From positions 2,792,501-2,856,500 of the forward strand of contig JALJCQ010000030.1 in NCBI GenBank assembly GCA_023091665.1: a stretch of 64,000 nucleotides of DNA. Reading direction: 5' to 3'. This DNA is from Pythium myriotylum. Its lineage: Eukaryota > Oomycota > Peronosporomycetes > Pythiales > Pythiaceae. A program made the position numbers and the translations under genes. Below are positions 27,502-37,101 of this stretch, one piece after another; position 1 is the first letter of the stretch, and each line of letters opens with the position of its first letter. The notes beneath the pieces are model-generated. The model did not search any database. It was not told where the DNA came from and worked only from the letters and a program-made list of their open reading frames with translations.

Positions 27502-30500
27502 ATGGCCTTTCACGGCAGAAGACGTGGACACCAATCGACCATTGCGATGGCTGCGACGTCGACGCCCGCGGCCGACATGGACCCGCAGCAGATGCGCAAG
27601 GCGCTCTCCAAGTACGCGCTGCCCAGCGCAAGCGAGCTGCGCCATCTCCACGCGGCCGACCCGACCAACTCGTATCGGTCCTCGTTTTTCCGGCTCCAGA
27701 TCGATGAGCTGCTCGGGGCTGTGCAGAGCAAGCCGAGCCCAAAGTCCGCAGCAGGATTGCAGGCGCTACTGTTCGAGGTCAAGAACATTTTCGACGCCAT
27801 GGGTGAGCAGCAAGTGACGCAGGAGGCGCTCCAGGCGGCCGCGCTGCCGATTCATAACCACGTCAAGCGCAAGGAGATCGTCCTGCCGTTCCAGAAGCCC
27901 GCCCGTCTAGACGTCGTCGGCAGCTTCATACTCAAGAACATGGCGTTTGCGCGAAAGAGTAGCCACGCCGAGTATGGAACGCTCACCGTGGACATTGCAG
28001 TCGAAATTCCATCCGCTTGCTTCCTTCCAAAGGACTTCGCGAACTACCGATACTTCGACAAGCGCAACTTGTACCTTGGCGTCCTGCTATCTGAGTTGCA
28101 GTCCCATGCCAAATTGTTCAACAAAGTGTCGCTTACAGGTTTCAATGGCGACTACGAAAAACCGATCGGTTTGCTTCGAGTGCATCCGGTCCATCTTCAA
28201 GCCCACGAAATCAAGCTCTCGAATATGTGTATCCGCATCATTCCAGTCATCACTAGTGATCTCTTCAAGCTGTCCAAACTTGCTCCATCGCGTAACAACA
28301 TTCGCCATGATCCGAACATGACTGAGCAGGAGATGATGCAGTGTAGTACACCATTCTACAACAACTCGATCCTGGAAGATATGATGGTTCGGCAGCACAC
28401 ACGAGAGCTCCACGCAGCTCTATCCGAGTCAACGCAGTTCGCGGAAGCATGCGTGCTGGCGAAGGTTTGGGTTCGTCAACGCGGATTCCACAAGGCCCAC
28501 GACTCGATCAACGGCTTCTTGGCGTCGATGCTGCTACTGTATTTGTACACGAAGAAACGAATTACGGCCCAAACCCCATCAGATCTTATGCTGAAGGTTC
28601 TTCTTCAGTACATTGCCGGTCATGATATTAAGAAGGATCCCATCCTGCTCCCTCCAAGTGAAGGCGGCGTGACTCTCACATCTGCGGGCTTGGAGGTTTT
28701 CCAGTCAGCTTTTGAGGTGGTCTTCCTCGATTCGTCTGGCCGATTAAACCTGTTTGCTCGAATGACACACGATGCGTGGCTTGAGCTCCAGAATGCAGCA
28801 CAGGATGGTATGAAGATGGCTCAACACGGGTCCCTGGACGATTTCAACTCGCTCTTTATCAAGAAGAACGATTTCTGGACGCGATATGATCAGTACTTTT
28901 GGTTCCCTGCTCCTGCAAAAGTTGATGACGCCGACGAGGAAACGTATACTGTTGAGGAAAAGCGACAGATCAACGATCTTGGTTTAGAGAGATTCTGGGC
29001 ACGAAAGCTCACTCGGGTCTTGAGGCGAGCATTAACGGACCGCGTGACCATTGTTCGCCCGTTCTTGGGTGATACCAACGAGTGGGTGATGAATCAGCAA
29101 ACCCAGCCAAATCGTCGCAAGGTTGCGGTTGGGCTACGTATCGACCCTGAGAATGCGTGGAGAATCGTAGATAAGGGGCCATCCGCAGATGATAAAGAAG
29201 CTAGCGCTGAGTTTCGTCGGTTATGGAAACAAAAGTCAGAACTTCGTCGATTCAAGGACGGTGCTATCATCGAAGCTGTCGTCTGGGACGAAATCCCTCC
29301 TGATAACAAGCACGTCATTCTTGAGACAATAGTGCGATACATCGGTCCAGCGCACTGTCCTCATGTGAAATCCGTCGACATTCGCACTTCCAACGCATCT
29401 TTATACTCTGCGCTCGATGTCGAAGAGCACGTTACGACAGCAACCACAAGAAAGATCGCGGGTACCTCGTTTGAGTCAACTATGAACTCGGTTTCAACCT
29501 TGTGGGTGATCTTCAACAATTTTGCGAAGACCGTCCGAGATCTTGAGTCACTACCCTTGAAAGTTACAGATATTCTTCCTGTTCATCCAGCATTCCGCTA
29601 CACAGGCCTCTTTCCTGTACAGCCGCATCCATTGGCTTACTCCAAGGGCCAAAAAATGTCTTCGGCTCCAATGGCTCAAGTTGGGACAGTACTTGAGCCT
29701 CTACTTCTACAAGTCAAGTTTGAGCGGTCGTCGGCGTGGCCCAATGAAAAGGATGCTTTGAAGCACGCGAAAACCGGGTTTTATGTCCTCATTGCCCACG
29801 AGCTTGAAACTCGCCACAGTCTTCGTTGTGAAGTAGCAATCGACTGTGTCGACGTTTTCACGGATGGCTACGTATTCCGGATTCAAATCAACAGCGAGAA
29901 AGAAATCGGTGTCGTCACAGGTGCAATCGGCATGAAGAAAGCTGCTCTTGTCAGTTCCCGCGAATACATCGCAACGAAACAGCAGACGGATTACGCTCCT
30001 CGGCACGCGAGCACAGTTCATGCACTTCACACTAAGAACACTTCGTTCGGCCCAACAGTGCGACTTGCGCAGCGCTGGCTTGCAGACAATTTCATGACGA
30101 ACGTGCTTCGTGTGGAAGCAGTGGAGCTCCTGGTGGCTTATGGATTCGTGACCTCAACACCTTCGTCTGTGCCGCACTCGATTCTGTCGGGCTTCTTGCG
30201 ATTCTTGAAGCTTCTCTCAAGTTATGATTGGCACGAGTCTCCTCTTATCGTTGATCTCAATGGGACTTTTGGCGACGAGATGCAACGCGAAGTCTTTCGC
30301 CGTTTTGAAGCATCGAGTAGCAGCGCGTCAACACACCCTGCGATGTTTATCGCGGCTGACTACGAGGATGTGGATTGTCTATCCAGTTGGACGCGCTTTA
30401 CGCCAGACAAGGTGGTTGTGCAACGACTCGTCTCACTGGCAAAGATCTCGTACGACACGCTGACCCACTGGCTGTCGAGTGGTGCGTCTAGCTCCGGGTG

Positions 30501-30981
30501 GAAGAAGGCGTTTACTTCTTCAAGGAGCGACTTCGACGCAATGCTCGTATTGAGTGCTGAGAAGCTCCCAACCAAGAAAATGAAGTTCGAGTCGACGGGC
30601 AAGAAGCACGCGTTCACAGCCCACGTCTACAAGAACATGGACCTTACTGCTGTGCCGGTGATGGTCGGTTTCGACCCCGTGCGTCAGCTCCTCTCTGATC
30701 TCGACCACAAGTTCGGCCACCTTGCGCTGTTCTTTATGAACGGCGTCGACTCGAACGAGATCCTCTTGACCTGGAAGCCGATGGCTTTCCTGCCGACCAA
30801 GTTCCGTGCCATCTCATCCAACGCGCTGCTTCCTCTGCCAAAGTCCAGTGACGACGCGGTCTCCGAAGATGCGTCCGCGCGATCGTACGCGGTCCCCAAC
30901 ATCTTCGAGGTGCTCGCCGAGATGCAGCGTCTCGGTGACGGCATGATCGAGGCGGTCGCGTTGCAGCCTTTTGACCAATAA
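27502..30981 (+). CDS. NOL6: Nucleolar protein 6 / Nrap (UTP22)
   Basis: A single exon of 1159 residues (1144 if the ATG at 27547 is used). It is recognised as Nrap/UTP22, a component of the UTP-C module of the small-subunit processome, which processes 18S pre-rRNA in the nucleolus. Diagnostic stretches include VDIAVEIPSACFLPKDFANY, YRYFDKRNLYL, the nucleotidyltransferase-like duplicated folds, and the C-terminal LLTWKPMAFLP. Length agrees with the family (about 1100-1200). The N-terminal 15 residues (MAFHGRRRGHQ..) are basic and may be leader; the second start (MAATSTPAADMDPQQ) looks equally good. The stop is only 78 bp from the start of the next gene on the same strand. Confidence 0.9.
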   Translation: MAFHGRRRGHQSTIAMAATSTPAADMDPQQMRKALSKYALPSASELRHLHAADPTNSYRSSFFRLQIDELLGAVQSKPSPKSAAGLQALLFEVKNIFDAMGEQQVTQEALQAAALPIHNHVKRKEIVLPFQKPARLDVVGSFILKNMAFARKSSHAEYGTLTVDIAVEIPSACFLPKDFANYRYFDKRNLYLGVLLSELQSHAKLFNKVSLTGFNGDYEKPIGLLRVHPVHLQAHEIKLSNMCIRIIPVITSDLFKLSKLAPSRNNIRHDPNMTEQEMMQCSTPFYNNSILEDMMVRQHTRELHAALSESTQFAEACVLAKVWVRQRGFHKAHDSINGFLASMLLLYLYTKKRITAQTPSDLMLKVLLQYIAGHDIKKDPILLPPSEGGVTLTSAGLEVFQSAFEVVFLDSSGRLNLFARMTHDAWLELQNAAQDGMKMAQHGSLDDFNSLFIKKNDFWTRYDQYFWFPAPAKVDDADEETYTVEEKRQINDLGLERFWARKLTRVLRRALTDRVTIVRPFLGDTNEWVMNQQTQPNRRKVAVGLRIDPENAWRIVDKGPSADDKEASAEFRRLWKQKSELRRFKDGAIIEAVVWDEIPPDNKHVILETIVRYIGPAHCPHVKSVDIRTSNASLYSALDVEEHVTTATTRKIAGTSFESTMNSVSTLWVIFNNFAKTVRDLESLPLKVTDILPVHPAFRYTGLFPVQPHPLAYSKGQKMSSAPMAQVGTVLEPLLLQVKFERSSAWPNEKDALKHAKTGFYVLIAHELETRHSLRCEVAIDCVDVFTDGYVFRIQINSEKEIGVVTGAIGMKKAALVSSREYIATKQQTDYAPRHASTVHALHTKNTSFGPTVRLAQRWLADNFMTNVLRVEAVELLVAYGFVTSTPSSVPHSILSGFLRFLKLLSSYDWHESPLIVDLNGTFGDEMQREVFRRFEASSSSASTHPAMFIAADYEDVDCLSSWTRFTPDKVVVQRLVSLAKISYDTLTHWLSSGASSSGWKKAFTSSRSDFDAMLVLSAEKLPTKKMKFESTGKKHAFTAHVYKNMDLTAVPVMVGFDPVRQLLSDLDHKFGHLALFFMNGVDSNEILLTWKPMAFLPTKFRAISSNALLPLPKSSDDAVSEDASARSYAVPNIFEVLAEMQRLGDGMIEAVALQPFDQ

Positions 30982-31059
30982 TAGACGATTTGCTTGAGTT
31001 TACTGTTTTATTCGACCAATAGTGTTCGATGTCTTCAACGACCATCACTCCGGTTGAAG

Positions 31060-34000
31060 ATGGCATTGCTGTTTCTGCGTGTGCACCATTCGCCAAGGGA
31101 AACGAAATCCAGACAGATGCAGGCGGCGCTGGAGGAAGTGTTTCTGGGTCGCTTGTTGCAAGCAGAAGACCGCGAGCTTGAGGAAGCGATTGGCGCACTG
31201 GTTAGGGAACAGGTCTGGGTGAGGTCACGGCGTGAAGTCGCAGTCGGGGATGCGGAGGGCCTCGGTGTACGGAGATATTCTCCCCGAAAAGAGCACAGTC
31301 TAATCCTCGAAGTGGTTAAAACATAGAAATTCCTTCGAGAAATTCAGGTAGAGAATGATGGCGGTGCACTCGAGCGGAAGATGCAGGGTGTTTCTCGCGC
31401 TGCAGTAAGTGCGAAAGGGACGGCGTGGTTCAAGGGCAGCGGTCCTTCTTCGAAAGCGATTTTGTGGGTCGTTCTGTGTGCAATAATTGCTCGCGTTAGT
31501 TCCCTTGACGCTCGAGTAAAGGTTTCAACAACAATTGCTAAGCTTGCTGACGGATGGATCAAGAGTCTCGCCAAGATGCCTGTGGAAGCAGGAGACGGCG
31601 CTCAGATCGATGATGTTTCGAAGCGATTCCACTCGGTCATCAGCAGTCTGTTGACGTTTCTTGTTACTTCGCTTCCACTCCGAGACAAGAAAACCGCTGC
31701 TGATCTTTGCTCCCTCTGGAAGGCCCGATTTGAGGATGTCATCTCCACAGTCATACCCCATTCGGCGACTACAAAGTCAAAATATCCTGCGTATGACTTC
31801 TGCATTCTCTGGATCTCGACAATGCCTTTGGCAGACGCAGTCCGTGGCATCCGAGGTGTGCTGAAGAAATGCGATGCTTCTACTTCGTGGCATCGTTTAT
31901 ATTGCGACCTCGTTCTGTCACGAGCCGACGCTGCTATGATACTCGTCAAGACGGTTGATGATCTGAGCGCGGCAAGGGAAGACCCGAGTATTGATCGACT
32001 TGCGATAAGCACCTTGTGTGCAGCTGCTCAAGCAAGCGATAAGCTATCTCCAGGCACTATTGACAGGCTACTTTGTGTGGCCCTCAACGAATCAGATACT
32101 GTTTCTCGCGGGCTGGCGTGGAAATCTTTGGCAGCCTCATCATCAAAGATCAGCCATGAGCAATGGAGTGTGTTACAAGATATTGCAGCCAATGCTTTGG
32201 TAATGGAAACATCGAGATCTGCTGGAGCGGCCATTTTCAAAGTACTTGTGAATGGTGTGGACTCGGTCTATCGTCAAGCAAGTTGGAAACCCGTTTGGGG
32301 GCGGTGAGTTTAGTGCCACGACCAATGGTAGACCAAGCTCACGGAATGGGTTGTTTGTAGCTTACACGAGCACTTGATTTACCTTGTGTCTCAAGATGGA
32401 GGGCACTTTCCGGCCAGCTGGATTCATGACACGAAGCTATTGCTCACGAGATGTTGTGGTTGTTGCCCAGCTCAAACATTGCTGAAGAGTTTTATGTCGG
32501 GTTCAAAGTTAGGGAAGGAACACATCGCAGCCATTGTTAGAGAATCCTTGGCGCATCGATCAGGAAGTCAAGCGGCAAACGAGCTCATTAGACTTGCTCA
32601 TTGTGTGACTTTTGATAGTTGCGCAGCTTTCGAACATCTTATCGAACTTATCTTCGCTAAAGGCAGCGTCAACTGGGACAACGATGTTTGGGAGTGGCTT
32701 CAAATCTCTTTTCAAGAAGTAGCGAAGGGTAACAGGACATCTCGGTCACCCCACGACTTGGCTATCAGCTTACTGTTAGCTACAACGGATCCGAACTCCC
32801 CGCATCTCTGTCCTGTGAGAGCTGAAGCTATCTACATAGTTTCGTCTGAAATTCTCAAGGTCGTTATTTTCATGGCGTTCACGGGTACGATAAGCTGACA
32901 ACCTGTTTGTTCACGTCGCTAGGTCTTCTCGACGGCTCAGAATGGTCAATCATGTGTTCTCTATGCTATGATAGCATTACGTGGACTTCACAGTATAATT
33001 GCATATGGCGCACCAACTCCTAGAAGAAAGCTAGTTCAAGATCTTGTTCAAGAACTGATGGTAACGCTTGTTTCTCATCGTGAACTTCAAAGGTTCGCCG
33101 GTTAGAATGTCTAGTTGCTGTCTCTCTTTTAACTCATGAGGTATCTAGAGAGACTATACGGCTGTTGTACACTCTTGATGAGCCCCAGCAAAACGTGTAC
33201 TTTTGCCTTGCGCTGGCCCAGGTGAAGAGTGCCGAAGCTGGAAGAAGGTTTCCTTGTCTGGTAACTAACGATAATTGGATTGCAGGATGATGCTTTCACA
33301 ACACCGAAGCATGTTACTTCCTTCCTCATACTTCTTGGTGTTATCGCATCGGAGAATGTGAGGTACTTCACCCGGCGCGTAAAACCCACAGGATCGTGTT
33401 TGCCTGTGATCTGCACCGCAGCTGAAGTCTCCACGGATGACTACATGGAAAAATTCAAAGAGGCGACTATCCAGAAGCAGCGCCTCAAATTGGTAATGCT
33501 TGAACATAATGGTATTCCTACTCAGGCTGAACTAGGTGTATGGCAGGCATCCGAAGCATCTATAACTGACGGGTTATTGTCAGCATACATACCGTTGGTT
33601 GACAAAGCGCTTTCATCGGGTATGAGCCGCAATCTGATCGTGAAAGGTGGGAGCCTTACAATTTCATCAGGCTCAACGATAGAAATCAAAATTGCCGCTA
33701 TATGGACACTCGGCGAGTTTATGAGTACGTGCTCCCCCCGCTACTTCCTTAGAGATTATCTCCTTTGTCTCCCTAACCTAATTTATTCTCCAGAGCTTTC
33801 AAGTGGCGTCACTCATAGTATGTATGGTGTTTCTCTGTTGCTTTTCCAAGTCTCACACCTTCACTTCACAGAGTATATTGAGAATCTACTCGATATGCTC
33901 GCTGATGAGGCGACAGAGACATCAGTTGCAATTGCTTGCATTAACGCATGGACTAGGCTCCAACCAAGCATGAAACCCAGTGAAGTGAAAGAACGGGGCG

Positions 34001-35037
34001 TTTCTGCAATATATCAGCTGATAGGTAGCCAAGGGAGAAGCTTAACGATCGTCCAGCACGCATTGAAGTGCCTTCAGACTCTCATACTACAAGGCCAGAT
34101 TCGTGGGTTATTACCGCATCTAATTTTTCCATTTCGAGGATTTGAAATCCTTCTCTTTGCTGTAGGCGATGATCGATTATTCACTCTTAGTGTTTTCCTA
34201 ACCTCGAACGACGAGGTGGCCAGAACGGCCACTCAACGTTTCTTTCGCTCGTTCATCTGTAAGCACCTGTCAACGATGGCAACTACCAAAGTGATAGGTA
34301 AGTTCACCTGAAAGTAGCACCACAAGTCTTATTAACGTCCACTATTACCTGAAAGAGGTCTACTTTGCTTTGGCGATTGAAGAAGCGACTCGAAGTATTG
34401 CCACGACTGTAGCGATGACATTAGCTGATATTATCAGTGCGGAATCACACTCGGTGAGGATAACTCAAGCGGCAATATCAATGCGGTGCTCGCTCACCTC
34501 TACAGTCTAGCTGGAGCCACTACAAAATGCTCTGACGGACGAACTCGACTTGGATGACCGATTCTTGCACGCTCTCCGACTTCTCAGCAGAATGAATAGT
34601 CTACCGGTTTGTACAGCTCAAACGGTCGGTATTTTCGTCATTTCATTAACGACGTGTGCAGATGCGAAGTATTCGAAAGATGAACGAGATTATCGACAGG
34701 TGCCTTCAAAATGGCTGAGGAATGAGCAAGTGTTTCTAAACGTGTGACAAAACGTATCTCAGAGTCCGTTTATACACCGACGACTTTGAGGTCCTGAGTT
34801 TACTGGATCAAATGTTGGCGAAACAGCTCACACGCACTAAAGGTACGGCGGGTCACCGACATGGGTACAATTCATGGTTCTCATTTTTCTTGGCCAGACA
34901 AATCGGAGAAGGTTGCTATTCGAGAAGTCTTGGCGAAGCTCCGTGAACCAAAAGACGCGGGGATTGAAGTCCAACACGAACGAATAGGGATCAACGCTGC
35001 ATCGATTGACAAGTTTGTCTCTCGACTGCGTCATTAG
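31060..35037 (+). CDS. Uncharacterised 11-exon helical-repeat protein
   Basis: Proposed exons: 31060-31218, 31327-32303, 32361-32859, 32923-33092, 33149-33221, 33286-34297, 34356-34453, 34511-34606, 34662-34699, 34763-34842 and 34898-35037. They form one 1113-residue frame; introns are 55-108 bp with GT..AG ends. I do not recognise the product. It is rich in Leu and Ala, with many amphipathic helices resembling HEAT/ARM solenoids (for example QSCVLYAMIALRGLHSII, LYGVSLLLF-like segments, and TSVAIACINAWTRL). No signal peptide or membrane segment is evident. Large scaffold families (focadhesin, adaptin-like) come to mind but I could not match any. The first exon is the least certain: an alternative ATG at 31029 opens another frame, closer to a weak initiator at 31008-31022. 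Confidence 0.7.
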
Positions 35038-35199
35038 CTTTCCATACGGCAGCTTGGCAAACAAAACCCAAGTTAACCAGAAAAGTGTGGACCTCTGACA
35101 AGCTCAGTCGTGTTTGTGGGTTTTGGTTATTAAAATGGAAAACGGATGTCAATCTATACAGCTGACCAGAGAAAGCATCAATGGGTCGCCGCTGGAGGT

Positions 35200-35796
35200 T
35201 TACTCCGACTTGTTCGACGAGGACACTGAGCTATCGACGATCTTGGCGGCGACAGCCTTCGTCACATCAGCACCGACATCCTTGACAACGCTGCTGATGT
35301 CCGAGATGACCGAACCCGTGCTGTTGACAGCCTCCTTCATCGCGCGGTCGATGCGCGACTCGTTGTCCTTGAGGAACGGCGCCAAGAAGTGGCTGTAGAG
35401 GAACGAGGCACCCTGAGTCGACGGCATGAACAGCCAGAGGAGGAATCCAAGCTTGAAGGCGTAGTAGAACGGGATCCAGTAGAGAAGGAAGTCCGAGAAG
35501 ACCTCGACGACGCTGAAGCACGCGTAGACGACCCAGTAGGTGAGCCACTGGACATCGTCCTTCTTGCAATCGGTCTCGATGGCCTTGAAGGACTCGTACG
35601 TGGGGTAGGCAAAGCCCACGATGTTGCAAATCAGCCCGGCGCCGAAGCCGACGAGCAGGAGCAGCAGGAGAACCGTCGACGCGCCGACGACGAGGTAGAG
35701 CTTGTCCACGCCCGTGGCCTCCTGCGCCTTCTGGAGGATCACGTACTTCTCCAGGTCCTTCGACCACTTGTCCACGTAGACCTGCACCTTATCCAT
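35200..35796 (-). CDS. REEP5/Yop1/HVA22-family ER-shaping protein
   Basis: A single exon of 198 residues. Reticulon-like hairpin proteins of this family curve ER tubules. The sequence shows an N-terminal amphipathic region (VQVYVDKWSKDLEKY) and a hydrophobic hairpin around LLLLLLVGFGAGLICNIVGF. It is followed by the family signature YPTYESFKAIE, then QWLTYWVVYACFSVVEVFSDF and LYWIPFYYAFKLGFLLWLFMP, matching TB2/DP1 spacing. The C-terminal 60 residues are amphipathic (FLAPFLKDNESRIDRAM) and end Ser-rich. The length is typical. The start is supported by an initiator 41-56 nt upstream. It is convergent with the preceding gene, with stops 162 bp apart. Confidence 0.93.
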   Translation of the reverse strand: MDKVQVYVDKWSKDLEKYVILQKAQEATGVDKLYLVVGASTVLLLLLLVGFGAGLICNIVGFAYPTYESFKAIETDCKKDDVQWLTYWVVYACFSVVEVFSDFLLYWIPFYYAFKLGFLLWLFMPSTQGASFLYSHFLAPFLKDNESRIDRAMKEAVNSTGSVISDISSVVKDVGADVTKAVAAKIVDSSVSSSNKSE

Positions 35797-35836
35797 GCTT
35801 GATCCGTTTGTTGTTCGCTGGTCGGGGACGCGTCGC

Positions 35837-35852
35837 CAATTCGAGAGTGAGC
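35837..35852 (-). promoter_or_regulatory. Oomycete-type initiator TCACTCT plus flank
   Basis: The minus strand reads GCTCACTCTCGAATTG: exact TCAYTYY plus an AATTGGC flank (six of seven to MWTTTNC), 41-56 nt upstream of the REEP ATG. Confidence 0.6.
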
Positions 35853-36496
35853 TCGGAGAGAATTTTGGCTCACCAGTCCCTCAAGGGAAACACACACTCC
35901 TGACCCCACGGTTGGGGAAGAAGAACCCGCGTAGCTATCGAGCGACAAGATCGGCTTTGCTGCCTCTGAGCGAACAACCGTCGAAACAGTATAGTGAAAC
36001 CAAGCTGCGGGAATTATTTCGGCTGGGTGACACTGATAAATCAGCTGCTAAGCATACCAACAATAAAACGGATACGTGTGATGAGTCGACCATCGCAACA
36101 ATGAGCTCTTCGAGGGTATGCAAAAGCAGAGGTGTTTATTCACCAACAAAAACGTCCCAACCGACAAAAAAATGGAATCATCCCCCCAGCTGGTCGCGCG
36201 AGCGCTGAGGTTGAAGCGTTCCTCCCTGCTCGCCTCCGACGGCGCGCGGCGTTCGGCGGCGCGTGCTCGCCGTCGCCGTCGCGCTGGTCGCTGTGCAGCG
36301 CAGCGTCGCGACCCGCCGGCGACTCTCCGACGCTGAAGCCATCGGGTTTCGCAGGGCGCGTTCTTTATTTTCAGCCGCTTGGCTCAGTTTTGTTCTCGCC
36401 GACCCGTGGAAACCGCGTGCGGGAGGAGAACATGGACTAGGTTTCGGGGATCCTCTCAAGAGCTCTTTTTTTCTCATTGCGGGCTCGTCGCTATTG
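35853..36496. other. Intergenic region, about 640 bp
   Basis: Lies between the 5' side of the REEP gene and the 3' side of SDHAF4, both on the minus strand. Open frames here (for example 36132-36440) are Arg/Ser/Ala-rich and look like GC-driven chance. No gene supported. Confidence 0.4.
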
Positions 36497-36961
36497 CTAG
36501 AAGTCCGTGCAGCGGCCCTTGCGCTCCCAGTCGCCGAAGCGCGTGGGCTCCTTGAGCTTGCCGCCGCGCTGCGGCCCGCCGTACTCGAGGCCCGACGGGC
36601 CAAGCGCCACCGTGTCCTCCATGTCGAGCTCGTCCTCGTCCTCGCTGTCGTCGTCGCTCTCGTGGTGATCGTGGTGGTGGTCATGGTCATGGTCGTGGTC
36701 GTGACCATGGTCGTGGCTGTGCGCCGTGGACGAGTGCACCACGGGGTTCGCGACTCTGGCGGCGTTCTTGCCGATCGGCACGAAGTCGGGCTCGTGGTCG
36801 TGGTCGTGGTCGTGGTCGCCGTGCATGAGCACCGTCGACGACGAGATGCGGCGTCGCAGAGCTGCCAAACCGCCGGCAGTCGGCGCTCTCGCGCTTGTCT
36901 CGAGCGACGCGCGGCGCACGCAGCGCGTCGTGGCGCGAGCGATGCCTCCGCCGATCAGCAT
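36497..36961 (-). CDS. SDHAF4: Succinate dehydrogenase assembly factor 4 with His-Asp-rich insert
   Basis: A single exon of 154 residues from the ATG at 36961; upstream in-frame extension is not needed. SDHAF4 (Sdh8, DUF1674) chaperones flavinated SDHA in the mitochondrial matrix. The C-terminus carries the family signature: YGGPQRGGKLKEPTRFGDWE, then KGRCTDF. The N-terminus (MLIGGGIARATTRCVRRASL) is Arg/Ser-rich without acidic residues, as expected of a mitochondrial presequence. Between them lies a stretch of repeated HD dipeptides (GDHDHDHDH, then HSHDHGHDHDHDHDHHHDHH) followed by an acidic block (ESDDDSEDEDE). That insert is not part of the SDHAF4 proteins I remember and looks like a metal-binding tail. 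Downstream 140 bp separate its start from the divergent CYFIP gene. Confidence 0.87.
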   Translation of the reverse strand: MLIGGGIARATTRCVRRASLETSARAPTAGGLAALRRRISSSTVLMHGDHDHDHDHEPDFVPIGKNAARVANPVVHSSTAHSHDHGHDHDHDHDHHHDHHESDDDSEDEDELDMEDTVALGPSGLEYGGPQRGGKLKEPTRFGDWERKGRCTDF

Positions 36962-37101
36962 GGTCGATTCGGTCTTGGTTTGTGGATGGCAACTTTTCAC
37001 GTCGAACGATAACGTGGTCCACATAAACCCCTCGAAATAGATACCAGATAATAGAGGTGTAGCTTGTCCCATCTCGGCGATCTTGAAGAGTTGCCGGCAC
37101 C

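Noticed and set aside
31029..31182. ATG at 31029 as start of the 11-exon gene
   Set aside because: Its frame gives a Gly/Ser/Ala-rich peptide that stops after 50 residues and does not join the next exon, whereas 31060 gives an amphipathic helical segment joining in phase. Kept as a possible upstream reading frame.
36132..36440. 102-codon frame between REEP and SDHAF4
   Set aside because: Arg/Pro/Ser-rich translation typical of GC-driven chance frames; no recognisable motif.
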